From IMG/VR virus record IMGVR_UViG_3300022687_000016, positions 1 to 35,082 of that record: 35,082 bases of DNA; one strand, given 5' to 3'. Below, piece by piece: positions 21,129 to 29,595 of this stretch (the first letter of the stretch is position 1; the number at the start of each line of letters is the position of its first letter). A program made the position numbers and the translations under genes. This DNA is from a virus. The notes beneath the pieces were generated by a model that saw only the letters and a list, made by a program, of their open reading frames with translations, had not been told where the DNA came from and ran no database searches.

Positions 21129-23135
21129 ATGCCGCTCGATGCCACCGTCGAGATGCCGCCGCTTGACCTGCGCGCGCAGGTCCGCGCCGAAAGCGTCAAC
21201 GAAGAAACCCGCACGGTCGAACTGGTCTGGACGACCGGCGCTGCCGTGCGCCGCAGCAGCTATCGCATTGGCGATTACATGGAAGTGCTGCGCGTTGATG
21301 AGGCGTCGATCCGCCTTGATCGGCTGAAGAATGGCGCCCCCTTCCTGAACAGCCATAACCGATGGGAACTCGGCGATGTGCTTGGCGTCGTCGAGGACGC
21401 CTGGATTGAAGGCGGGAAGGGTTATGCGCGGGTCCGGATTTCGGATCGCGACGAGGTCGAGCCGATCTGGCGCGACATCAAGGCCGGAATCATCCGGCAG
21501 GTTTCGGTGGGCTACATCGTCCACCGCTACGAGGTGGACGAGAGCGACGAAAAGCTGCCCGTCCATACGGCCACGGACTGGGAACCGTTCGAGATTTCGG
21601 GCGTCCCGGTCGGCGCGGATCCCGACGCAGGTTTCCGCAAGCAGGCCGAAACACACCCCTGCGTCATTCACCGGGCCGACGCCCGCAATCCTGAACAGGA
21701 GACTTCGATGCCGAAGGACAATACCCGTTCGGCCGGCGACCCGGCTGAGAACAAGGCGGTCGACACCGCCACCCGCGACGAGAATTCCACCGACCGGCGG
21801 TCGGTGAATTCCGAGACGCGGATCGACGATCAGGCGGCAGCCCGCCGCGCCATCGCCGAAGAGCGCCAGCGCGCCAAGGATATCCGTGATGCCGGTGCGA
21901 AGCTGCGCATCGACGCCAACGAAGTTGACAAGGCAGTCGAAGACGGCGTGTCCGTTGACCATGCCCGCGCCCGCTTCATCGACCTGATGGCGGATGCCGA
22001 TGCCAAGCAGGGCACCGAGACCGAAGTCCGTTCGACCATCCGCGTCAATCGCGACGAGATGGACACCCGCCGCGAACTGGTCGGCAATGCGATCGAGCAC
22101 CGCCTGAACCCGAAGGCGAAGCTGGAAGACGGCGCCCGCGAATTCCGCGGCATGTCGCTTCTGGAGATTGGCCGGGAGCTGCTCCAGGCGCGGGGCGAAA
22201 GCGTCCGCGGCCTCAGCAAGATGCAGCTTGCCGCAAAGGTGCTCGAGCGTGGCTATCATTCGACCAGCGACTTCCCGCTGATCCTGGCGAATGTCGCCAA
22301 CAAGCGCCTTCGCGGAGCGTATGAGCTTGCGCCGAAGACGTTCGAACCGATCTGCAACCGGGTGACGCTGCCGGACTTCAAGACGGCCAGCGTGCTTCAG
22401 CTTGGTCAGGCCCCGGCGCTTGAGCACATCCCCGAGGGTGCCGAATACAAGGCCGGTACGTTCGGCGAGAACCGGGCGCAATACGGACTTCTGACCTATG
22501 GCCGGAAGGTTACCATGACGCGCCAGATGATCGTGAACGACGATCTCAACGCGTTTGACCGCATCCTGCGCGGTTTCGGTTCGAGCGCGTCCAACCTCGA
22601 ATCCGACATCGTCTGGGGCATTATCTGCACCAATGGCGCGATGGCGGACGGCTTCAACCTGTTCAGTTCTGATCACGCCAACCTGGCGACGGCCGGTGCG
22701 ATCACCATCGCCAATCTGGGTGCGGCCAAGGCGCTGATGCGCAAGCAGACCGCGCTCGATGGCGAGTCTCTCCTGAACATCGAGCCTGCCTTCCTGGCGG
22801 TCCCGGCGGAGCTGGAGACGGTCGCGCTGCAATATACGCGCAGCACCTTTGTGCCGGAAACGGCCGCCAACCAGAACGTTCACGGCACTTCGCTGACCCC
22901 GATCATCGAACCGCGCCTGGCGTCGCTGTCCGGCGGCTCGGCGGACGACTGGTATCTCTTCGCCGATCCGAACCGTATCGATACGATCCACTACGGTTAT
23001 CTGGAAGGTGAAGAGGGCGTCCAGCTTGACCAGATGGCGGACTTCGACACCGACGGCGTGTCGATGAAGGCCCGTCTCGACTTCGCTGCGGGCGCCGTTG
23101 ATTTCCGCGGCGGTGTGAAGAACCCGGGCAGCTAG
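21129..23135 (+). CDS. Prohead protease / major capsid protein fusion
   Basis: This 668-aa protein combines two parts. Residues 1-175 are a prohead serine protease with a likely triad of His76 (FLNSHNRW), Ser126 (RQVSVGYIV) and Glu155 (FEISGVPVGAD). After a linker and a coiled scaffold-like stretch (RAIAEERQRAKDIRDAG), residues from about 330 are the major capsid protein (VTLPDFKTASVLQLG, RKVTMTRQMIVNDDLNAFDRI). Such fusions are known in lambda-like alphaproteobacterial phages; the protease would cut itself from the shell protein. ATG 21129 follows CAGGAG. See the internal start at 21708. Confidence 0.92.
   Translation: MPLDATVEMPPLDLRAQVRAESVNEETRTVELVWTTGAAVRRSSYRIGDYMEVLRVDEASIRLDRLKNGAPFLNSHNRWELGDVLGVVEDAWIEGGKGYARVRISDRDEVEPIWRDIKAGIIRQVSVGYIVHRYEVDESDEKLPVHTATDWEPFEISGVPVGADPDAGFRKQAETHPCVIHRADARNPEQETSMPKDNTRSAGDPAENKAVDTATRDENSTDRRSVNSETRIDDQAAARRAIAEERQRAKDIRDAGAKLRIDANEVDKAVEDGVSVDHARARFIDLMADADAKQGTETEVRSTIRVNRDEMDTRRELVGNAIEHRLNPKAKLEDGAREFRGMSLLEIGRELLQARGESVRGLSKMQLAAKVLERGYHSTSDFPLILANVANKRLRGAYELAPKTFEPICNRVTLPDFKTASVLQLGQAPALEHIPEGAEYKAGTFGENRAQYGLLTYGRKVTMTRQMIVNDDLNAFDRILRGFGSSASNLESDIVWGIICTNGAMADGFNLFSSDHANLATAGAITIANLGAAKALMRKQTALDGESLLNIEPAFLAVPAELETVALQYTRSTFVPETAANQNVHGTSLTPIIEPRLASLSGGSADDWYLFADPNRIDTIHYGYLEGEEGVQLDQMADFDTDGVSMKARLDFAAGAVDFRGGVKNPGS
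21697..21710 (+). promoter_or_regulatory. Internal in-frame ribosome binding site and start within the capsid gene
   Basis: AGGAG (21697-21701) lies six bases before ATG 21708, in frame, exactly between the protease domain and the scaffold/capsid part. It would give a second product of 475 aa (MPKDNTRSAGDP...) without protease, like the nested C/Nu3 design of lambda. Confidence 0.55.
21783..21810. repeat. Palindromic repeat family 2, copy 4
   Basis: CACCGACCG-G-CGGTCGGTG is a perfect 19-bp palindrome, extended by AATT on both sides with one bulged base. It sits in the protease-scaffold linker of the capsid gene. Confidence 0.6.
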
Positions 23136-23161
23136 TCCGCCCCGCCGCATAACCCCTGACG

Positions 23162-23192
23162 GAAAGGGGCGGTCCTGACGGCCGCCCCTTTC
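23162..23192 (+). terminator. Terminator after the major capsid gene
   Basis: GAAAGGGGCGG (23162-23172) pairs perfectly with CCGCCCCTTTC (23182-23192) over a 9-nt loop. It lies 27 bp after the capsid stop in an 111-bp gap. The T-run is only three long and part of the stem, so it may be partial or work from both sides. Confidence 0.65.
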
Positions 23193-23246
23193 GCGTTCCG
23201 CCGGCGGTGACGCCGACGATCCCCCCATCAAGGAAAGGGTCCCCCG

Positions 23247-23930
23247 ATGACCACGAAATTCGTCCAGACCGGCGATATCATCAACCTGACCGCCGGTTCC
23301 GCCATCTCGTCCAACGACGTCATCCTTCTTCCCGGCATGATCGCCGTGGCCCAGACGGCTGCCGCAACGGGCGAGACCTATGCCGCCGGCATCTCCGGCG
23401 TCTACGAACTCGCCTGCAAGTCGACCGATGTGGTCGCGATCGGCGACGAGCTGTTCTGGGATGCCGACAATGAGGAGATGACCCTCACGGCGGCCGGACA
23501 TGTCTATGCCGGTCTTGCCACGAAGGCGTCCGGCAGCGGTACCGCAACCGTCGAAATCCTGATCAACGCGCCGCGGCGCGCCAACACGGTCGTAGTGCAA
23601 TGCACGATCCCGGATTCCGACGAGGTCAATCCCGGCGTCGCGGTCGCACCGGTCGCCGGCGAGATCATCGCCGTCTATTCGACGGTCGATTTCGTGACCG
23701 GCGGCGCAACGGTCGCTGCCGAAACCGTGGTCACCACGAAGATCGGTGCTACCAACATCACGGGCGGCGCGATCACCATCGCATCGGGTGCCGCGATCGG
23801 CGATGTCGATACGGCCACCCCGACCGCCGCGAATGTGGTTGCGGCCGGTGACAAGCTGTCGGCGGTGTCCGACGGCGCGAATACCGCGAACCATCCGGTC
23901 ACGGTGTTCTTCGTCATCGAGCGCCGCTGA
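23247..23930 (+). CDS. Capsid decoration / head protein, DUF2190-like
   Basis: This 227-aa protein has an N-terminal half (residues 1-108: FVQTGDIINLTAGSAISSNDVILLPGMIAVAQTAAATGETYAAGISGVYEL) of the DUF2190 type found after major capsid genes. The C-terminal half is a beta-rich Thr/Ala domain (IAVYSTVDFVTGGATVAAETVVTTKIG) also seen in head-surface proteins. It has its own Shine-Dalgarno sequence (AAGGAAAGG) after the terminator. Confidence 0.8.
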   Translation: MTTKFVQTGDIINLTAGSAISSNDVILLPGMIAVAQTAAATGETYAAGISGVYELACKSTDVVAIGDELFWDADNEEMTLTAAGHVYAGLATKASGSGTATVEILINAPRRANTVVVQCTIPDSDEVNPGVAVAPVAGEIIAVYSTVDFVTGGATVAAETVVTTKIGATNITGGAITIASGAAIGDVDTATPTAANVVAAGDKLSAVSDGANTANHPVTVFFVIERR

Positions 23931-24238
23931 TGGCCGGCCGGGTCTTCGGCCCGGCCGCGCGCATCTTCCAGTCTGCCCTCGGCGAGACCGTGACCTATAC
24001 GCCGCAAGGCGGGGACGCGGTCTCGCTGCAGGGCATCTTCACCGCCGACTACTACGCGGCGCTGGAGGGCGGCGAGCTTCAGGTCGCCAGCACGAAACCG
24101 GCCGTTTCACTGCCCGTCGCCGATGTGCCGAACGCGGCGCAGGGCGACGGCGTCACCGTTCAGGGGACGGCCTACACCGTGGCCGAGGTCCAGCCCGACG
24201 GCATGGGCATGGTCGCGCTGATCCTGCACGAGGCGTGA
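23930..24238 (+). CDS. Head-tail connector, FII-like
   Basis: This 102-aa beta-rich protein (VFGPAARIFQSALGETVTYTPQGGDAVSLQGIFTADY, then VTVQGTAYTVAEVQPDGMGMVALIL) has the pattern of lambda gpFII, the head side of the head-tail joint. It starts in a TGATG overlap with the decoration gene. Confidence 0.75.
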   Translation: MAGRVFGPAARIFQSALGETVTYTPQGGDAVSLQGIFTADYYAALEGGELQVASTKPAVSLPVADVPNAAQGDGVTVQGTAYTVAEVQPDGMGMVALILHEA

Positions 24239-24242
24239 GCTG

Positions 24243-24734
24243 ATGGCGCATATCCGCACGAGAATCCGCACGCGGGCGAAGGCGCTGCTGACCGGGCTCG
24301 CGACCACCGGTGCGAACGTGTTCGAGAATCGGCAGACGGCCATCGAACGGTCCGCACTACCGGCGCTGAATGTCAGCCTGGGCGATGAGGCGATTCAGGA
24401 CATCGCGAAGTCGGGCCGTCTCGGGCGGCAGCTCGATCTGCATGTCGACATCGTGTGCGAGGATGACGGCACGCTCGCGGCCGATCTCGACACGATCCTG
24501 GCGGAGGTCGAAACCGCGCTGTCCTACAGCGCGACGCTCTCGGCCGCGAACGCGGCGGTCTTCGGGCTCAGCGAAGGCGATCGCTGGACGAAGAATCTGA
24601 TCAAGGACATCACGCCCCGCGCGATCGGGGAGATGTATGACGGCGAGGGCCGCCGGATCACCGGCCAGGCCCGCATCACCTTCGCCGTCGAATACCACAC
24701 CCAAGACGGCACGCCCGGCGCGGCGCTGCCCTGA
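24243..24734 (+). CDS. Tail terminator, gpU-like minor tail protein
   Basis: This 163-aa protein (IRTRAKALLTGLATTGANVFENR, ALNVSLGDEAI, QLDLHVDIVCEDDGTLAADLDTILAEVE, GQARITFAVEYHT) has the layout of the gpU tail terminator family, which caps the tail tube and joins it to the head. The order FII, U, tube matches lambda. Confidence 0.78.
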   Translation: MAHIRTRIRTRAKALLTGLATTGANVFENRQTAIERSALPALNVSLGDEAIQDIAKSGRLGRQLDLHVDIVCEDDGTLAADLDTILAEVETALSYSATLSAANAAVFGLSEGDRWTKNLIKDITPRAIGEMYDGEGRRITGQARITFAVEYHTQDGTPGAALP

Positions 24735-24765
24735 ACCCTGCAGTGAACCCTGAAAGGACACGCAC

Positions 24766-25161
24766 ATGACCACGCACACGGGCAAGGACGGCGTCGTCAA
24801 GATCTCGACGAACGAGGTTGCCGAGGTCACCGACTTCACCGTCACTGAAACGGCCGACACGGTCGAGGACCACGCGAAAGGCGACAGCTGGAAGACGCAC
24901 CAGCACACCTTCAAGAGCTGGACCGGCGAGGTCAGCTGCCACTGGGACCCGTCGGACACAAACGGGCAGGAGGCGCTGACGATCGGGGAGTCCGTGTCGC
25001 TGAACCTGTTCCCCGATGACGATCAGTCGGGGGACCGGCAGATCTCCGGTACGGCGACCGTTACCGGCATCACGACCGAGTCTCCGCTCGAAGGCTTGTG
25101 CAGCGCGCGCTTCTCCTTCCAGGGCAATGGCGCGCTGACGAAGTCGAACGTCGGCGCCTAA
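24766..25161 (+). CDS. Major tail tube protein
   Basis: This 131-aa beta-rich protein (TGKDGVVKISTNEVAEVTDFTVTETADTVEDHAKGDSWKTHQ, then GEVSCHWDPSD) is of the TP901-1/gpV-like tail tube fold. A good Shine-Dalgarno sequence (GAAAGGA) precedes ATG 24766. It forms the stacked hexameric rings of the tail. Confidence 0.8.
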   Translation: MTTHTGKDGVVKISTNEVAEVTDFTVTETADTVEDHAKGDSWKTHQHTFKSWTGEVSCHWDPSDTNGQEALTIGESVSLNLFPDDDQSGDRQISGTATVTGITTESPLEGLCSARFSFQGNGALTKSNVGA

Positions 25162-25164
25162 GCC

Positions 25165-25539
25165 ATGGCCGGTAGTGACGTGACCGGGCGGGCGGCCGAC
25201 AAGAAGCGGTCGCCCCTCGGCAAGACATATCTGGCGTGCGCCATGAAGGCGCATGCCGACGGCCTGACGAAGGTGGATGTCGCCGAGTTTGGCGGCACCG
25301 TTTTCGCGCGCCGGCTGACGGTCGAGGACCGCTCGAAAATCCTGACGTGGGCGAAAGGCGATCCGTTCGAGCAGGCGCTCTACACGGTCATCTTTCACGC
25401 GCGTGACGAGAATGGCGATCTGCTGTTTTCGGTCGAGGACAAGGTCGCGCTGAAAAAGAAGGTCGGCGGTGACGTGATCGAGGCGCTCGCGCACCGGATC
25501 AATAACGGCGTCAGCTACGAGGCCGTAAAAAAAAACTGA
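25165..25539 (+). CDS. Tail assembly chaperone G-like, with frameshift to GT
   Basis: This 124-aa protein (SPLGKTYLACAMKAHADGLTKVDVAEFGGTVFARRLTVEDRSKILTWA) lies between tube and tape measure genes. Its last codons are GTA AAA AAA AAC TGA. The heptamer A AAA AAC (25530-25536), in the correct frame, is a classic -1 slip site. A slip would join the next reading frame and give a chaperone of about 175 aa, like lambda gpG and gpGT. Confidence 0.85.
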   Translation: MAGSDVTGRAADKKRSPLGKTYLACAMKAHADGLTKVDVAEFGGTVFARRLTVEDRSKILTWAKGDPFEQALYTVIFHARDENGDLLFSVEDKVALKKKVGGDVIEALAHRINNGVSYEAVKKN

Positions 25540-25691
25540 GTGAGGACGTGCAGCTGAAATACCGGCTGCTCCTGGCGGAGCGGCTGGGAATGACGCTCGC
25601 CCGCCTCGAGGCCGAGATGCCCGAGGACGAGATTCTCTACTGGATGGCGCTCGACGAAGAGCGCGCGGAAGCCCGGAAGAAGAAGGGATAG
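25530..25691 (+). CDS. GT extension (T part) of the tail chaperone, -1 frame
   Basis: After the slip at 25530-25536 the -1 frame reads 51 codons (LSEDVQLKYRLLLAERLGMTLARLEAEMPEDEILYWMALDEERAEARKKKG), the pattern of the gpT part that binds the tail tube and tape measure. It stops at TAG 25689-25691. A separate start at GTG 25548 is possible, but the slip site and missing Shine-Dalgarno sequence favour frameshifting. Confidence 0.8.
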   Translation, partial: KKLSEDVQLKYRLLLAERLGMTLARLEAEMPEDEILYWMALDEERAEARKKKG

Positions 25692-25695
25692 CGCC

Positions 25696-27741
25696 ATGGC
25701 GCTCGGCCTGCCGAAGGATTTCCGCTTCGACATCTTCGCGCGCGACCGCACGCAGGCGGCCTGGCGGGGGATTACCAATTCCATCCGCGGCGGTCAGCAG
25801 GCGGTGACCGGCTTCGTGCGCGCCTGGGGGCCGCTGCTCGGCATCACCGGCGTGGCGGGGCTGGGAATCATCGTCCGGCAGTCGCTGGAAGCGGCGGACT
25901 CGCTGCAGACAGCGGCCGACCGGGTCGGGGTCAATGTCGAGCGGCTGCAGGAGCTGCGCTACGCCGCGCAGACCTATGCCAATGTCGAAGGCAATGCGCT
26001 CGACATGGCGCTGCAGCGCTTTTCCCGCCGGGTCGGCGAGGCGGCCAACGGGTCGGGCGAGCTCTACAACGATCTCGTCCGGCTCGGCATTCCGCTGCGC
26101 GACAATGAAGGCCTGGTCCGGGACAGCTACGAGATCCTGCTCGACTATGCCGATGCGATCGCGCGGGCCGAGGGCCCGCAGGAGCAGCTGCGCCTGGCGT
26201 TCAAGGCGTTCGACAGCGAAGGCGCGGCGCTGGTCAATATCATGCGCGAGGGCCGGGACGGTGTCGCGGCCTATGCCGAGGAGGCAAGGAACCTCAACCT
26301 CGTCCTGGGCGAGCAATCCGTCGCCGCCGCTCAGCGCGCAAACCAGCGCCTGCAGCAGCTCGGCCGGTCGATCCAGACGCAGGTCACCGGCGCGGTGATC
26401 GAACTGGCGCCCGAGATCGAGGATCTGACGCAGTCGATCATCGACATGCTGCCGACGCTGATCGAGTGGGCCACGGCCGCGGCGAATGCGATCGGCGGCG
26501 TGCTCGACGCAATCAGCCGAACGCGCGCCGAACAGGCCGAGGCGCTGCAGACGTTCGCCAACGATGTGGAGCTTCTGAACCGCGACGTCTCGGTGCGCGA
26601 AGTCCACACGCTGTTCCGGCAGAATTTCGACGGCGCGGAAGCCCAACGGCTGATGCAACAGGCCAACGAGCTGTTCTTCGACAATCGCCTCTACAACGAT
26701 CCGGATCGTCTGGATCAGCGCGGAATTCAGCTGCTGACGGAATGGCTGCTGCGGCTCGCCGATGCGCGCCGCGAGGCCGCCGATGCGCTGACCGGAGAGA
26801 CGCCTCCCGGTCGGACACCGCCGCTTGTCCCGCCGGGCTCTGGGGGTGGCAGCAGAGGTGGGGGCGGTGCGGACACACCCGCCCCCGTTTTCAACGACGA
26901 AGCTTTCCGCAATGCGCGGGTCTTCGTGCGCGAGCTGGAGATCATCCGCCGCGAACTCGGCAATGGCGCGGAAGGTCTTGCCAGCTACACCGAGGCGGTG
27001 AACGACGCGGTCGCGCGCGTGACCGAACTGGAAGACCAGCGGGCGCTGATGGATGCCCGGCGTGAAGCAGGCGCCACGACCGAGGCAGAGCATACCCGCC
27101 AGGTCGAGGCGAACAACGAGGCGCTGGAGGAAGCACGGTCGCGCATCGCCGCGCTGGCCGCCCTGACGCCCGAGGTCGAGGCGCTGAAGGCCGAGCTGGA
27201 GCAGCTCGACCCGAGCGCCGACAAGGCGGCGCAGGGTTTCGACCAGTTGCAGAACGCGGCGGACAAGGCCGGCGAAACGATCGCGAACGTGCTGGGCCGC
27301 AGCCTTGAAGACCTGCTGCTCGATGCCGAACGGGCGCCGGACATCCTGCGGGCGCTGGTTCGCGAACTGTTGCGCGTGCTGGTCGTCCAGAGGCTGGTCG
27401 GCGGATTGCTCGGCGGGCTCGGGATCAAGGGCTATGGCAATGACGTGACCGGCGGCTTCATTGCCGATGCGGCGGGCATTGCCGGTCCCGCCGGTTCGGC
27501 GATCGAAGGCATCGTGAAGGCCGGAACCGCGGCCAGTCCGATGACGGCGGGTGCCGGCATGGCGCAGGTCGTGATCCAGCAATCGGTGACAGTCGACGCC
27601 CGGGGCGCGGTGAATGCCGACGAGGTGCAGCGCCGGGTCGATATCGGCATGAACGAGGCCACGGCCCGCGCCGTGGCGACCGCCGAAAAGCGGCTGCCCG
27701 GACAGATCCGGATGCTGAAGCGCGATCTGAGGATGCCATGA
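25696..27741 (+). CDS. Tail tape measure protein
   Basis: This 681-aa protein starts FRFDIFARDRTQAAWRGITNS, with a hydrophobic stretch (WGPLLGITGVAGLGIIV). Long helical parts follow, with a Gly/Pro hinge at about 370-400 (PPGRTPPLVPPGSGGG). The coiled coils include ELEDQRALMDARREAG and EALEEARSRIAALAAL. Near the C-terminus is a second hydrophobic region (LVGGLLGGLGIKGYGNDV). It sets tail length; 681 aa suggests a tail of about 100 nm by the usual 1.5 A per residue rule. Confidence 0.9.
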   Translation: MALGLPKDFRFDIFARDRTQAAWRGITNSIRGGQQAVTGFVRAWGPLLGITGVAGLGIIVRQSLEAADSLQTAADRVGVNVERLQELRYAAQTYANVEGNALDMALQRFSRRVGEAANGSGELYNDLVRLGIPLRDNEGLVRDSYEILLDYADAIARAEGPQEQLRLAFKAFDSEGAALVNIMREGRDGVAAYAEEARNLNLVLGEQSVAAAQRANQRLQQLGRSIQTQVTGAVIELAPEIEDLTQSIIDMLPTLIEWATAAANAIGGVLDAISRTRAEQAEALQTFANDVELLNRDVSVREVHTLFRQNFDGAEAQRLMQQANELFFDNRLYNDPDRLDQRGIQLLTEWLLRLADARREAADALTGETPPGRTPPLVPPGSGGGSRGGGGADTPAPVFNDEAFRNARVFVRELEIIRRELGNGAEGLASYTEAVNDAVARVTELEDQRALMDARREAGATTEAEHTRQVEANNEALEEARSRIAALAALTPEVEALKAELEQLDPSADKAAQGFDQLQNAADKAGETIANVLGRSLEDLLLDAERAPDILRALVRELLRVLVVQRLVGGLLGGLGIKGYGNDVTGGFIADAAGIAGPAGSAIEGIVKAGTAASPMTAGAGMAQVVIQQSVTVDARGAVNADEVQRRVDIGMNEATARAVATAEKRLPGQIRMLKRDLRMP

Positions 27742-28481
27742 ATCCGGTCGAAGATGCCGTTGAAATGCCGGCCGCGCTGAAGGTGCGGACATCGCGCTTC
27801 GACCCGCGCCACCGGCAGAGCGCGGATGCGCGCACGTCCGGTGCGGTCGATGTGTGGGACACGGCGCGGCCCTTCTGGGAGCTGGAGTTTGCCAGCGGCC
27901 CGATGTCGCCCGCCGTGCTGCAGACCTGGCGGGGCTGGCTGGCGGGCCTCAAAGGTTCGGCGCGGTCCTTCCTGGCGTGGGACAAATGGGCGGAGCGGCC
28001 CGTCCATTTCGACGGGGCGGCCGATCTTGATGGCGTGACCTTCGACAGCACGACCGCGACGTTCGACGAGACGGACTGGACGTTCGACGGGGTCAAGGCC
28101 CCGTGGGGCGAACCGGTCCTGACGGCGATCGACACGGCGGCCGGCACGATCAACACGAGCGGCTGGGTCAGCGGCACGCAATTGCAGCCGGGAGACCCGC
28201 TGAGCTGGTTCGACGGGCGCAACTGGACGCGCGTCGTGATCGGCGGTTCCACGATCACCATCGTGGGCGGCGACGGCCTGGCCAACGGTCTGACCGTCGA
28301 GCCCTATCTGACCGCGGTTCCGGGCCTCGCCGGTTACATCCTGCCGATCCCGCTGCGCGTGGAGAAGGCGTGCTGCGAGATGGTGCTGAAACCCAACAGC
28401 GCGTCCGCCGCGCTCAGCCATGACCAGATCGGGACGGTGAGCTTTCAGGCCGCCCAGATCGTGAGGAGAGCCAACACATGA
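27738..28481 (+). CDS. Minor tail protein, distal-tail type
   Basis: This 247-aa protein (DTARPFWELEFASGPMSPAVLQTWRGWLAGLKGSARSFLAWD, then LEPYLTAVPGLAGYILPIPLRV) follows the tape measure, the position of lambda M/L or distal-tail proteins that form the tail tip. It overlaps both neighbours by ATGA. The exact lambda counterpart is uncertain. Confidence 0.65.
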   Translation: MNPVEDAVEMPAALKVRTSRFDPRHRQSADARTSGAVDVWDTARPFWELEFASGPMSPAVLQTWRGWLAGLKGSARSFLAWDKWAERPVHFDGAADLDGVTFDSTTATFDETDWTFDGVKAPWGEPVLTAIDTAAGTINTSGWVSGTQLQPGDPLSWFDGRNWTRVVIGGSTITIVGGDGLANGLTVEPYLTAVPGLAGYILPIPLRVEKACCEMVLKPNSASAALSHDQIGTVSFQAAQIVRRANT

Positions 28482-29380
28482 CGTTCAACACGATCGGCCG
28501 GGGTTCGACCGCGGGTGACGGCACCGGCACGCCGGCGCGCACAGCCGCGACCTATATCAACGACCTGGTCAATGCGGCGAACAATGGCCAGCTGCAGGGC
28601 TTCAAGAACTTCCTGATCAATGGCTGTTTCCAGGTGAATCAGCGCGCCTTCGCGGGCGGGGCGCTGGCCAGCACGGTCTATGGCCATGACCGCTGGCAGG
28701 GGTCCGGCAGCGGCGGAAATTACTCGGTCTCCGGCGACACGGTGACGATTGCGTCCGGCGCGATCCAGCAGATCATCGAAGCGCCGGGACTGGCCGGTGA
28801 GCAGGTGACCATCTCCGCCGAGGACGTGACGGGCGGCAGCCTGTCCATCATCATCGGCGCGGTCGGCGGCGGTTCGGGTTCGGCCTCGGGGTCGATCCCG
28901 GCGGGCAGTGGCCGTCAGGAATTGCAGCTGACCGTGCCCGCCGGCGTCACCGCCAACATGTATTGCTATGTCGGCGGTACGGCGGTGTCGTTCAAGAAAA
29001 TCCAGCTGGAGCGCGGGGGCAAGGCCACCCCGTTCGAGCAACGCCCGCTGTCGCTCGAAACCATGCTGTGCCGCCGCTATTTCCGGCGGCTGAACATCGC
29101 GCAGTTCCAAAGCTTCATCGTCGCGACAACGGTCGGGTCCGACACCTACCGCGCGCCGTTCGAGCACAATCCCCCGATGCGCACGAGCCCGTCCTTCTCC
29201 ACCGGCGGGACGTTCGAGGATGCCTCGTCCGGGATCGACCTGACGGCCACGGCGTTCGCGCTGTCGGTGAACTTCTCGACGCTGCAATTCGTCGCGGCGT
29301 CGACGCTCACGTCCGCGGCGATCAGCGTGCGGGGCGAGGGGGCCGGGGCCAACACGATCGACTTTTCCGCCGAGTTCTGA
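28478..29380 (+). CDS. Tail fiber-like receptor or carbohydrate-binding protein
   Basis: This 300-aa protein has the motif FKNFLINGCFQVNQRAF and, further on, FKKIQLERGGKATPFEQRPLSLETMLCRRYFRR, which occur in phage tail fiber proteins with a carbohydrate-binding jelly-roll middle. The C-terminal domain (residues 200-300) is beta-rich and probably variable. It is placed among tail-tip genes rather than at the end, which is unusual. Confidence 0.7.
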   Translation: MTFNTIGRGSTAGDGTGTPARTAATYINDLVNAANNGQLQGFKNFLINGCFQVNQRAFAGGALASTVYGHDRWQGSGSGGNYSVSGDTVTIASGAIQQIIEAPGLAGEQVTISAEDVTGGSLSIIIGAVGGGSGSASGSIPAGSGRQELQLTVPAGVTANMYCYVGGTAVSFKKIQLERGGKATPFEQRPLSLETMLCRRYFRRLNIAQFQSFIVATTVGSDTYRAPFEHNPPMRTSPSFSTGGTFEDASSGIDLTATAFALSVNFSTLQFVAASTLTSAAISVRGEGAGANTIDFSAEF

Positions 29381-29391
29381 GGGAGGCAGCC

Positions 29392-29592
29392 ATGACGCCC
29401 GTATCGGCCGTTCGTTATCAGCATCCGGATTTCGATCCTCCCGCCCAGGGGCCGGAGATGATCCGGATCAGTTTCGACGATGGCAGCGAAGTGTCAGGTG
29501 CGCCGGATTGCGGCGACGCCACGTTTCGTGCTGCGCTCTACGGCGACGCGGAACTGGGCTGGGCGGCATTGACGGTCGCGGACGCGGAATAG
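29392..29592 (+). CDS. Unknown 66-aa protein near the tail fiber gene
   Basis: This small acidic protein (YQHPDFDPPAQGPEMIRISFDDGSEVSGAPDCGDATFRAALYGDAELG) has a clear GGGAGG Shine-Dalgarno sequence. No family was recognised. It may be a fiber chaperone or cap, judged only by position. Confidence 0.6.
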   Translation: MTPVSAVRYQHPDFDPPAQGPEMIRISFDDGSEVSGAPDCGDATFRAALYGDAELGWAALTVADAE

Positions 29593-29595
29593 GCC

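Noticed and set aside
25548-25691. Independent GTG-started gene for the T part
   Set aside because: No Shine-Dalgarno sequence and a perfect slip site just upstream; frameshifting is the better reading.
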